Shown here piece by piece: positions 1-5,558 of a DNA stretch of 7,663 nt. Both the position numbers and the translations under genes were made by a program. The DNA is from a bacterium. Its GTDB lineage: Bacteria > Bacteroidota > Bacteroidia > Cytophagales > Thermonemataceae. The stretch is from positions 1-7,663 of the forward strand of contig JANYGM010000098.1 in the NCBI GenBank assembly GCA_025362415.1. The letters are read 5' to 3'. The first letter of the stretch is position 1, and each line of letters starts with the position of its first letter. Under the pieces are notes generated by a model, which had not been told where the DNA came from, did not search any database, and saw only the letters and a list, made by a program, of their open reading frames with translations.

Positions 1-1
1 C

Positions 2-592
2 CCTTTATCTGAAAAAAAAGCCCTTTTTTACGGAAGTTTGGTAGGAGCATTTTTACTCACACCTATTGAGATTTTTGATGGCTTTTCTGCTGGTTATGGT
101 GCCTCTTGGGGAGATGAAATAGCTAATTTGAGTGGTTCAGCAATGGTTTTGGGGCAGTATTTACTTTGGAATGAACTACGTATCAAACCAAAATTTTCCT
201 TTCATACCACAGATTTTGCAGCCTTACGACCAAATACACTTGGCAAAAACTTTACAGAGCAACTTCTCAAAGACTATAACGGTCAAACTTATTGGCTTTC
301 TGTGGATATGGATAAGTTTTTACCTCACAAAAAATTTCCTAAATGGCTTAATATTTCTGTGGGTTATGGCGCAGAAAATATGGTTTTTGGTCAAAATCAA
401 GAAAATTTAGTGGCTGGTTTTCAAAATTATAGACAGTTTTTTCTTGCACCTGATATTGATTTATCTTTCCTCAAACCTAAAAAACGCTGGGCTAAAATAG
501 CTTTATACATCTTAGAAAGCATACATTTGCCTTCTCCAGCATTAGAATACACTTCAAAAGGAAATTTGAGTTGGCATTGGATTTATTTTTAA
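2..592 (+). CDS. DUF2279 (YfiM-like) family protein, 5' end outside the window
   Basis: The reading frame is open from base 2 to the TAA at 590-592, giving 196 visible residues. There is no convincing start (the first start-like codon is a TTG at 38 inside the conserved region), so the gene begins upstream and lacks its N-terminus here. The visible part has the pattern I associate with Bacteroidota DUF2279 proteins: a hydrophobic stretch followed by EIFDGFSAGYGASWGDEIAN, then LLWNELRIKPKFSFH, a stretch containing RPNTLGKNFTEQLLKDYNGQ, and QTYWLSVD. The second half is rich in aromatic residues (VGYGAENMVFG, YRQFFLAPDIDLSF), suggesting an envelope-associated or membrane-embedded protein. The molecular function of the family is not known to me. 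It converges on the SpoIIE-type gene with a 118-bp gap holding no clear terminator. Family assignment is from memory of the conserved motif. Confidence 0.8.
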   Translation, partial: PLSEKKALFYGSLVGAFLLTPIEIFDGFSAGYGASWGDEIANLSGSAMVLGQYLLWNELRIKPKFSFHTTDFAALRPNTLGKNFTEQLLKDYNGQTYWLSVDMDKFLPHKKFPKWLNISVGYGAENMVFGQNQENLVAGFQNYRQFFLAPDIDLSFLKPKKRWAKIALYILESIHLPSPALEYTSKGNLSWHWIYF

Positions 593-710
593 TGTAGTGA
601 AAAAACTTTTCCAAAATTAAAACTGAAAAGTGCATTTGACGGCTATTGTGGAAACATCTACGGCAAAAGGAATAATTGATTGTTTACGACAAAAAACAGC
701 TCACACTTCA

Positions 711-2720
711 TCACGCTAATTGTATACCAATGACAACCATATCATCAGTTTGTTCTAGTGTGGGTTGGTCTATTTGTTTCATCCAATTATCCATAGTTTG
801 CTTGATAATTTTATCTTGTTTTATAACGGGAGTTTCTTGTAATGAAATAAGCAAATCTTGAAATTGCTTTTTCATAAATTTTTTATTCTTTACTCCTCCA
901 AATTGGTCTTGATAGCCATCTGAAGCAAGATAAATTACTGTTGGTACAGTTATATTGATAGTTTGTATTTTGTATTCTCTTTCATCTGGGAAAACCGTAG
1001 CCACTCCACCCACAGGATACAAATCTCCACCAAAAGTATGTAAAATATTGTTTTGAATCACATAAAATGCGGTTCTTGCACTAGCAAAATCTACTGTTTT
1101 TTTGTTATTATCAATTTTGCAAAGTACAATGTCCATTCCGTCTCCGTTGTGATTTGTTGCTTGACTAAGTGCCTGCACAATTTCTTTATGTGTATGAGAA
1201 AGAATTTCGTTTACTTCTTTGATGCCATTTTCTACCACTATTTTGCTAAGTGCAGCCTTACAAACCATTGTAAGAAGCGCACCAGGCGCACCGTGTCCAG
1301 TACAATCAGCAACGGCAAAGTAAGTAATATTATCATTTTGATTATGATGTTTCCAATAGAAATCCCCACCTACGAGTTCTCTTGGTTGATAAAACACAAA
1401 ACTATTAGGAAATCTCCCCAAAAAATCAGTATTGGTAGGTAAAATAGAGCTTTGTATGCGTTGGGCATATGTAAGACTATCCAAATTTTCTCTGTTTTTT
1501 CGTTCTATTTCAATGTTTTTGTAACCTAATTCATTATTGATTGTTTCAATTTCTTCTTTTTGATTTTGGAGTTGTTTGTTGCTTGCTTGTGTTTTTTTGT
1601 TATTTTTATATGAAATAGAAGTTATTGTGCCTGCACTTATCAATACAATAATTACAATCAGCCCTACTACAACTCTCACAAAATCCTCATTTTCTTGCCT
1701 AGCTTTTTGTGCTATTCTTTCCAACTCTTTCTCTCGCATATTCTCTAAATTGCTCACCTTACGAGTGTCATCTTCATTCATTAAAGAATCTTTGGCAGCA
1801 ATAAAAATAGACTGGTATTTATAGGCGTTTTTGTAATCTTTTTCTTGCACATAAATTTGTGTAAGTATCTCGCACGCATCACGTACATAGATAAGGTCGC
1901 CAAGTCCTTGCGCCATCAAAAGCCCTTCATTTGCCTTTTCTAATGCAAATTTGTTATTATTTTGTTTTTTAAGCACCTGTGCTTTACCAATAATATTGCC
2001 AATTAAGCCACGTTTTGACTTAGCTACATTCAAAAATTTATCACTTTGTTCGTAGTTTTCTAATGCTTTTGAGTAATTTTCTTGTAAACTATAAATATTT
2101 GCAATTACTTGATATGAAGTAGCAATACCTCTGTTATCTTTGAGTATTTGCCTTAATTTGAGGCTTTTATAACATTCTTGCAAGGCTAAATCATATCTGT
2201 TGGTTTCTTTATAAAATCTCGCTAAATTGATAAAAACGTAAGCTAATATCTTCTTATCTTTTTTGTTTTCTGCTATTATTTTTGCTTCCTTAAAATTTTG
2301 TTCAGTTTTGATATAATTTTTTTGTGCCTGATAAATTCTTCCCATATCAATGTGGGCGTAGGCTTCTGTTTCTGCATCTCTTCTACGTCTTGCCATATCA
2401 GCAGACTGCAAAAAATACTGCATTGCTTTTGGATAATTTCCAATATTCTTGTAATTAATGCCCGTATGACTAAGTCCCTTGTTTACAGCATATTCGTTGT
2501 TTACTTTCTGACCAATTTCTATGGCTCTCTCACCATATTCAATTCCTTTTATAGGCTCTGTATCCCTAAATTCAAAGCTCATTTGGGCATAAATATCCGC
2601 TTTCTGGCTTTCAGAAACATCTTTATCTCTAAGTACAGCAAACAGACTATCCCGTTCTTTTTGTTGTCCAAAAAGTACAAAAGAGTTAATAAAAAATAAT
2701 AACAAAAATAATAATTTCAT
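711..2720 (-). CDS. TPR-repeat, membrane-anchored SpoIIE-type serine phosphatase
   Basis: A 669-residue receptor-like phosphatase. Residues 1-19 form a signal peptide (MKLLFLLLFFINSFVLFGQ). Residues about 45-310 are helical TPR repeats (e.g. GLSHTGINYKNIGNYPKAM at 82-100, VIANIYSLQENYSKALENY at 205-223), expected outside the cytoplasmic membrane. A membrane segment spans about 347-369, followed by a coiled coil (373-415) and a SpoIIE/PP2C-like domain (about 416-669). The metal-site motifs are intact: GGDFYW (D453), ADCTGHGAPGA (D472), DGMD (527-530), SDGYQDQFGG (D601) and TDDMVVIGI (D659/D660). By family knowledge, the catalytic domain dephosphorylates Ser/Thr on a partner such as an anti-sigma antagonist; no such partner gene is visible. 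The ATG at 2718-2720 is chosen because it starts the signal peptide and lies just downstream of a good promoter. It appears monocistronic. Ligand and target cannot be inferred. Confidence 0.93.
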   Translation of the reverse strand: MKLLFLLLFFINSFVLFGQQKERDSLFAVLRDKDVSESQKADIYAQMSFEFRDTEPIKGIEYGERAIEIGQKVNNEYAVNKGLSHTGINYKNIGNYPKAMQYFLQSADMARRRRDAETEAYAHIDMGRIYQAQKNYIKTEQNFKEAKIIAENKKDKKILAYVFINLARFYKETNRYDLALQECYKSLKLRQILKDNRGIATSYQVIANIYSLQENYSKALENYEQSDKFLNVAKSKRGLIGNIIGKAQVLKKQNNNKFALEKANEGLLMAQGLGDLIYVRDACEILTQIYVQEKDYKNAYKYQSIFIAAKDSLMNEDDTRKVSNLENMREKELERIAQKARQENEDFVRVVVGLIVIIVLISAGTITSISYKNNKKTQASNKQLQNQKEEIETINNELGYKNIEIERKNRENLDSLTYAQRIQSSILPTNTDFLGRFPNSFVFYQPRELVGGDFYWKHHNQNDNITYFAVADCTGHGAPGALLTMVCKAALSKIVVENGIKEVNEILSHTHKEIVQALSQATNHNGDGMDIVLCKIDNNKKTVDFASARTAFYVIQNNILHTFGGDLYPVGGVATVFPDEREYKIQTINITVPTVIYLASDGYQDQFGGVKNKKFMKKQFQDLLISLQETPVIKQDKIIKQTMDNWMKQIDQPTLEQTDDMVVIGIQLA

Positions 2721-2737
2721 AATAAATTGTAGTGATG

Positions 2738-2771
2738 CAAACTTACTTATTTTATTTGAAATAAACCAAAA
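2738..2771 (-). promoter_or_regulatory. Bacteroidota-type promoter of the TPR-SpoIIE gene
   Basis: Read on the minus strand, the -7 element TAAGTTTG (2738-2745) matches TAnnTTTG exactly. A TTG (2767-2769, within TTTTG) lies 21 bases upstream of it, within the accepted spacing of the Bacteroidota housekeeping sigma factor. The box ends 17 bases before the ATG, so the leader would be only about 10 nucleotides. No Shine-Dalgarno sequence is present, as is usual in this phylum. Confidence 0.72.
2751..2765. promoter_or_regulatory. Perfect 7+7 palindrome in the promoter spacer (possible operator)
   Basis: TTTATTT-G-AAATAAA is a perfect inverted repeat lying wholly between the -33 and -7 elements of the SpoIIE-gene promoter. 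Its position would suit a repressor site, but it is all A/T apart from the centre and could arise by chance in this composition. Confidence 0.3.
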
Positions 2772-2827
2772 GCATACAAGATTATGAGAGTTTTTTAGGT
2801 GAATGAAGTCAAAAACTCGCTCAATAA

Positions 2828-2855
2828 GTACAATTCAGAATTACGAATTTTAAAT
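2828..2855. repeat. Degenerate 7-bp tandem array (4 units)
   Basis: Four consecutive heptamers, GTACAAT, TCAGAAT, TACGAAT and TTTAAAT, share the ending AAT and an exact 7-bp period. They resemble the units of the array at 2995-3029, which suggests one repeat family on both sides of this spacer. Confidence 0.45.
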
Positions 2856-2857
2856 GT

Positions 2858-2884
2858 TTTTTTATTTTAATCTAAAATAAAAAA
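2858..2884. repeat. AT-only inverted repeat, 12-bp perfect stem
   Basis: The arms 2858-2869 (TTTTTTATTTTA) and 2873-2884 (TAAAATAAAAAA) pair perfectly around the 3-base loop ATC. It lies between divergent genes, where a terminator is not expected. It could be a melted or bent DNA site, or chance in A/T-rich sequence. Confidence 0.35.
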
Positions 2885-2994
2885 TCCTATCTTTCGTTGT
2901 TATTTGTCTAACCTAAGTAAGTTAGCCTAATTAGTTTATGTTATGCTAATGTCAAAATGACACCTAATTAACTGATTATAAGTATTTTGTATTC

Positions 2995-3029
2995 ATTCAC
3001 AATTCACAATTTAAAATTCACAATTACCT
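2995..3029. repeat. 7-bp tandem array just upstream of the 3044 gene (5 units)
   Basis: Successive heptamers ATTCACA (2995), ATTCACA (3002), ATTTAAA (3009), ATTCACA (3016) and ATTACCT (3023) keep an exact 7-bp period, and three of the five are identical. The array ends 14 bases before the ATG at 3044, so it would fall in the 5' leader or promoter zone of that gene. Confidence 0.65.
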
Positions 3030-3043
3030 AAAACCTTATTGTT

Positions 3044-4375
3044 ATGAAAAACTTATCCCCAGAATTATTACAAAAATACGCAGAAATCATATTAGCAACA
3101 CAGTCAAAAGGCTATACCATCAATGAAGAAAATCTAAGAAAAGTAGCCAAAGAAACAGGAAAAGAAAGTATTTTAAAAGAAATTGAAGAACAATTACGCA
3201 TAAAAACAGATACAAAAGAAACTACAAATGAATATAAAAGTGATTTTTTACAGAAAAAACAAAAACCTCAAAAAATAGCTCTGAATAGTGCTACCTCCAT
3301 TACTACCAAGATTTTTGTAGGATTTGGCGCACTTATAGGGATTATTTTTGCTTGTATTTGGTATTTTAGCGCAATAGTAAGCATTCCAAAAAGAAATAGT
3401 GTTGTTTTTTATGATGCTTTCACAACTGCGCAAGGCTCTAATATGTGGCTTATCTATGCTGATTATAAGGATAATACTGTTATTAACCTTGTTGATGGAA
3501 AAAATAAAAAACTTCTCAAAAAAATTGAAAGCACCATTAGCAGACCAAAAACAGAAGTAATTGATAATAAAATCTATCTTTTTGATGATAAAAGTCGTTT
3601 TGAAGCACGAAATAGCCATACAGGAGAGATTATTTTGAATGATGAATTACTAGCAAAACAATTTCCACAACTCAAAAATGGTATTGGTACTACAAAGTAT
3701 AATGCTGGTTGGCTAGATATTGTTACAAAACAAGGAGAATTATTTTATTATTATCTCAAAACCAACAAGTTATGTAATGAAACAGAAAAGAAAAATCTTA
3801 TAGAAAATTATGACAAACAAGCATTTAATAAATTTAGCTGGGGAATTAGTGAAAATAGCACAGCTTTAAAATCTTTGATGCTGACTTCAAAAAAAGCTAG
3901 TTTTTATAGAGAAAATGAATATAAACACAATTATACACATACAATAAACCAATCAAATTGGGAAAAACTTAAAAATAATGAAAAAATGTATGATGATGAA
4001 AAGCTCATTTTTAGCCCAGAAAAGACATTTTTAGGTGCAGAAATCATTTATGGAGATTCTTTGTATTGTGTCATAAGGCATCAAACAGAAATAGGCGACA
4101 ATGCAAAGCCTATTTTTAGTTGTATTGGCGTAAAAGAAAAGAAAATTTTGTGGGAAATACAGAATATTGACCCAAAACAGTCCGCCTTGTTGGCATACTT
4201 AGATAAAACCTACATTAGCTCATTGTTGTGTACTCGTTACAATAATTTGCTCAATATTAGTACCCAAACTTGTAAAATTGAAGGAAAAGAAAAAGGATGG
4301 CGTTTTTACCCAGTTTCTTGTCAAATTGACATACAAACTGGTAAAGTATTGTGGGAATGTGCGCCAACTTATTAG
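3044..4375 (+). CDS. Uncharacterised single-pass membrane protein with propeller-like C-terminal region
   Basis: I do not recognise the family of this 443-residue protein. Residues 1-52 are charged and helical (MKNLSPELLQKYAEIILATQ, then TINEENLRKVAKETG), followed by a polar linker. One membrane helix spans about 88-112 (KIFVGFGALIGIIFACIWYF). With the short, strongly charged N-terminal domain probably cytoplasmic, the remaining 330 residues would be outside the cytoplasmic membrane. That part contains beta-rich repeats of the 'described value, then W/aromatic' type: NTVINLVDGKNKKLLKK (144-160), HTGEIILND (192-200), VKEKKILWEIQ (363-373) and IQTGKVLWECA (430-440). These recall PQQ-like beta-propeller blades, but too few blades are clear to assert a fold. 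Five cysteines lie in the last 85 residues (360, 396, 410, 426, 439). The ATG follows a heptamer array; the TAG stop (4373-4375) lies within another. It converges on the WYL gene. Confidence 0.85.
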   Translation: MKNLSPELLQKYAEIILATQSKGYTINEENLRKVAKETGKESILKEIEEQLRIKTDTKETTNEYKSDFLQKKQKPQKIALNSATSITTKIFVGFGALIGIIFACIWYFSAIVSIPKRNSVVFYDAFTTAQGSNMWLIYADYKDNTVINLVDGKNKKLLKKIESTISRPKTEVIDNKIYLFDDKSRFEARNSHTGEIILNDELLAKQFPQLKNGIGTTKYNAGWLDIVTKQGELFYYYLKTNKLCNETEKKNLIENYDKQAFNKFSWGISENSTALKSLMLTSKKASFYRENEYKHNYTHTINQSNWEKLKNNEKMYDDEKLIFSPEKTFLGAEIIYGDSLYCVIRHQTEIGDNAKPIFSCIGVKEKKILWEIQNIDPKQSALLAYLDKTYISSLLCTRYNNLLNISTQTCKIEGKEKGWRFYPVSCQIDIQTGKVLWECAPTY

Positions 4376-4404
4376 GTACGAGGTTTGAAGTACGAAATAC
4401 GAGG
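4370..4404. repeat. 7-bp tandem array overlapping the stop of the membrane-protein gene (5 units)
   Basis: Heptamers TATTAGG (4370), TACGAGG (4377), TTTGAAG (4384), TACGAAA (4391) and TACGAGG (4398) follow one another with no spacers. The first contains the TAG stop codon of the plus-strand gene (4373-4375). Confidence 0.6.
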
Positions 4405-4442
4405 TAAACATCATTTTTCACATCACACCTCACATTTCATAC
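4390..4442 (-). other. Imperfect 16-bp stem joining the two arrays between convergent genes
   Basis: Arms 4390-4405 and 4427-4442 are inverted repeats matching at 13 of 16 positions, around a 21-base loop. In the minus-strand (WYL) transcript the three mismatches become G-U wobbles, so all 16 positions could pair; in the plus-strand transcript they would be A-C mismatches. The WYL stop codon is inside the stem. There is no U-tract on either side, so this is not a classical intrinsic terminator, although no other 3'-end signal is visible for either gene. Confidence 0.4.
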
Positions 4443-4443
4443 A
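4416..4443. repeat. 7-bp tandem array overlapping the WYL gene stop (4 units)
   Basis: On the plus strand the units are TTTCACA (4416), TCACACC (4423), TCACATT (4430) and TCATACA (4437). The third unit begins with the complement of the WYL TGA stop (4430-4432). Read on the minus strand, TGA recurs at 7-bp steps and so falls in all three frames. The array is inverted relative to the one at 5437-5464. Confidence 0.55.
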
Positions 4444-5431
4444 TCAAAGCTATTCTTCTTTGGATTTTTTTTACTAAAAGTCTTGGTGCTAAAACCTTCA
4501 TTACTTCACCAAAACCAAGTATTTCTCTTTCTAACTCAAAATTTAGAATTACTTTTATACTAATAATTGTATGTTTTTCACCCTTTTTTAAAATCTCTTG
4601 TGAGTGGTGGAAAGGCTTTGTAAATACATAAGGTGCTGTTTCGTTGTTAATTTGCAGGATAACAGTATGTGGTTTTTCGTTTTCTGTCTTACTTACGCCT
4701 ATTGTGTCATCATAATAGGTGTCAAAATTGATACTTGGGTGTGTTTCAAATAACTCATTTTCAGCCTCTTCAAACCTTAAAATACGGTCTAGCGCAAACG
4801 TCAAAATACTTTTTTGTCCTTTGCGTTTGACAATAATAAACCAACGGTTGCGGTATTCTTTGAGGAGATAAGGAAAATAAATATTAGTTTGTGCTTCTTT
4901 TGCTGTAAAAGACTGATATTCAATAAGTAGTGGTTTTTGATGCAAAATAGCCTGATACAAAGGATTTATCATTTCAATTCCTCGTAATTGTTTGTTTCCT
5001 TCAAACTGAATGTAATTTTTGCTTTGTTTTGAAGATTTTTTAATGCTATTTTCCAATTTTACCACGACTTCATTCATCTCTTCAAAATAACTAAAACTAC
5101 CAAATTGCTTTAAAATACTTACTGCTTCTTTCAGTTTTTCCACATCATTTGGGTTGATGGGCGCATTATTGATGCTAAATTTGGCATCTTCATAGGTATA
5201 ATACTTACGCCCTGTTACGATAATAGGTGCATTATAGCCTAGTTTATCACTACGCATTAGTTGTAAATCTGCTTGTATAGTGCGTTTACTGACGTTTTCT
5301 ATTCCCTCAAATTCATAAACAGCAGCATTTACTTTTTCTATTAAACTATCCAAAGTCCACTTTTTTTGTCTATTTTGCAGACATTCATCAATAGTTTTAT
5401 AACGAATAAGGGCAAGTTTGTTAAAAGACAT
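4430..5431 (-). CDS. WYL-domain transcriptional regulator (HTH-WYL-WCX)
   Basis: A 333-residue cytoplasmic DNA-binding regulator. The N-terminal 80 residues form a winged helix-turn-helix (ALIRYKTIDECLQN at 7-20; the likely recognition helix VSKRTIQADLQLMR at 47-60). The WYL domain spans about 150-222, with IEYQSF at 170-175, YFPYLLKEYRNRWFIIVKR at 185-203 (the WYL tripeptide is replaced by WFI) and LDRI at 214-217. A WCX-like C-terminal extension covers about 254-331. By family knowledge, WYL domains sense nucleic acid or other ligands and often regulate repair or defence genes. Start choice: the frame stays open up to 5500, but the extra 23 codons translate the repeat array and terminator palindrome. 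The ATG at 5429-5431 begins the family-like MSFNKLALIRYKTIDECL and lies below a good promoter. It is on the same strand as HD-Pnk and RNA ligase, but behind a terminator. Confidence 0.9.
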   Translation of the reverse strand: MSFNKLALIRYKTIDECLQNRQKKWTLDSLIEKVNAAVYEFEGIENVSKRTIQADLQLMRSDKLGYNAPIIVTGRKYYTYEDAKFSINNAPINPNDVEKLKEAVSILKQFGSFSYFEEMNEVVVKLENSIKKSSKQSKNYIQFEGNKQLRGIEMINPLYQAILHQKPLLIEYQSFTAKEAQTNIYFPYLLKEYRNRWFIIVKRKGQKSILTFALDRILRFEEAENELFETHPSINFDTYYDDTIGVSKTENEKPHTVILQINNETAPYVFTKPFHHSQEILKKGEKHTIISIKVILNFELEREILGFGEVMKVLAPRLLVKKIQRRIALMYEM

Positions 5432-5436
5432 CTTTT

Positions 5437-5464
5437 TGAGGTGTGAAGTGTGAGGTGTGAAATA
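5437..5464. repeat. 7-bp tandem array forming the WYL gene leader (4 units)
   Basis: The plus-strand units are TGAGGTG (5437), TGAAGTG (5444), TGAGGTG (5451) and TGAAATA (5458), with an exact 7-bp period and two identical copies. The array begins 5 bases before the WYL ATG and ends near its predicted transcription start, so it would make up almost the whole 5' leader. It is inverted relative to the array at the other end of the WYL gene. Confidence 0.7.
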
Positions 5465-5468
5465 AATA

Positions 5469-5500
5469 CAAATATAATAAAAATACAAAAAGCTACGCAA
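5469..5500 (-). promoter_or_regulatory. Bacteroidota-type promoter of the WYL gene
   Basis: On the minus strand, TATATTTG (5469-5476) is an exact TAnnTTTG -7 element. A TTG (5498-5500) lies 21 bases upstream, the same spacing as the SpoIIE-gene promoter in this window. The -33 element falls inside the palindrome at 5481-5525. Transcription would begin near 5463. Confidence 0.65.
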
Positions 5501-5525
5501 ATAATTTGCGTAGCTTTTTGTATTT
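5481..5525 (-). terminator. Long perfect palindrome, likely terminator of the repair operon
   Basis: Arms 5481-5502 and 5504-5525 are perfect 22-base inverted repeats around a single A. The core is AAAAAGCTACGC paired with GCGTAGCTTTTT, giving a stem followed by a T-run in both directions. Its minus-strand 5' edge lies 33 bases after the HD-Pnk stop (5559), the expected place for an intrinsic terminator. The symmetry makes it potentially bidirectional. It also contains the -33 element of the WYL promoter. Confidence 0.8.
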
Positions 5526-5548
5526 CTATGTTTTCTATGTGCCTATGT
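5524..5548. repeat. Short CTATGT repeats after the HD-Pnk stop
   Basis: TTCTATGT (5524-5531), TTCTATGT (5533-5540) and GCCTATGT (5541-5548) form three near-copies with 8-9 bp spacing between the HD-Pnk stop and the palindrome. The octamer CCTATGTG recurs at 6904-6911, just after the ligase stop. Confidence 0.45.
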
Positions 5549-5558
5549 GGTAGAAAAA

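Larger units (their letters stand above)
2721..3043. other. Divergent intergenic region, 323 bp
   Basis: This region separates the minus-strand SpoIIE gene from the plus-strand membrane-protein gene. It holds the SpoIIE-gene promoter (2738-2771), a 7-bp-period array (2828-2855), an AT-only hairpin (2858-2884), two small inverted repeats (CTAAC/GTTAG at 2908-2925, TGTCA-AAA-TGACA at 2950-2962) and a second 7-bp-period array (2995-3029). For the plus-strand gene only an imperfect -7-like TATTTTG (2983-2989) is visible, with no TTG at the right distance, so its promoter is not called. I see no RNA gene or small ORF here. Confidence 0.7.

Noticed and set aside
593..710. Possible terminator or gene remnant between DUF2279 and SpoIIE genes
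   Set aside because: Only a weak 6-bp stem (CTTTTC/GAAAAG at 607-630) is present, and short open stretches on either strand resemble nothing I know. The word TGTGGAAACA echoes the REP loop region, but there are no matching arms, so it is not a third copy.
1053..1824. Plus-strand open frames within the SpoIIE gene
   Set aside because: They are shadows of a long, motif-rich minus-strand gene with no recognisable domain of their own. The same applies to frames inside the WYL, HD-Pnk, ligase and membrane-protein genes.
5432..5500. 23-codon N-terminal extension of the WYL gene
   Set aside because: It translates the heptamer array and half the terminator palindrome, starts upstream of the predicted transcription start, and is unlike the family's N-terminus. 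The ATG at 5431 is preferred.
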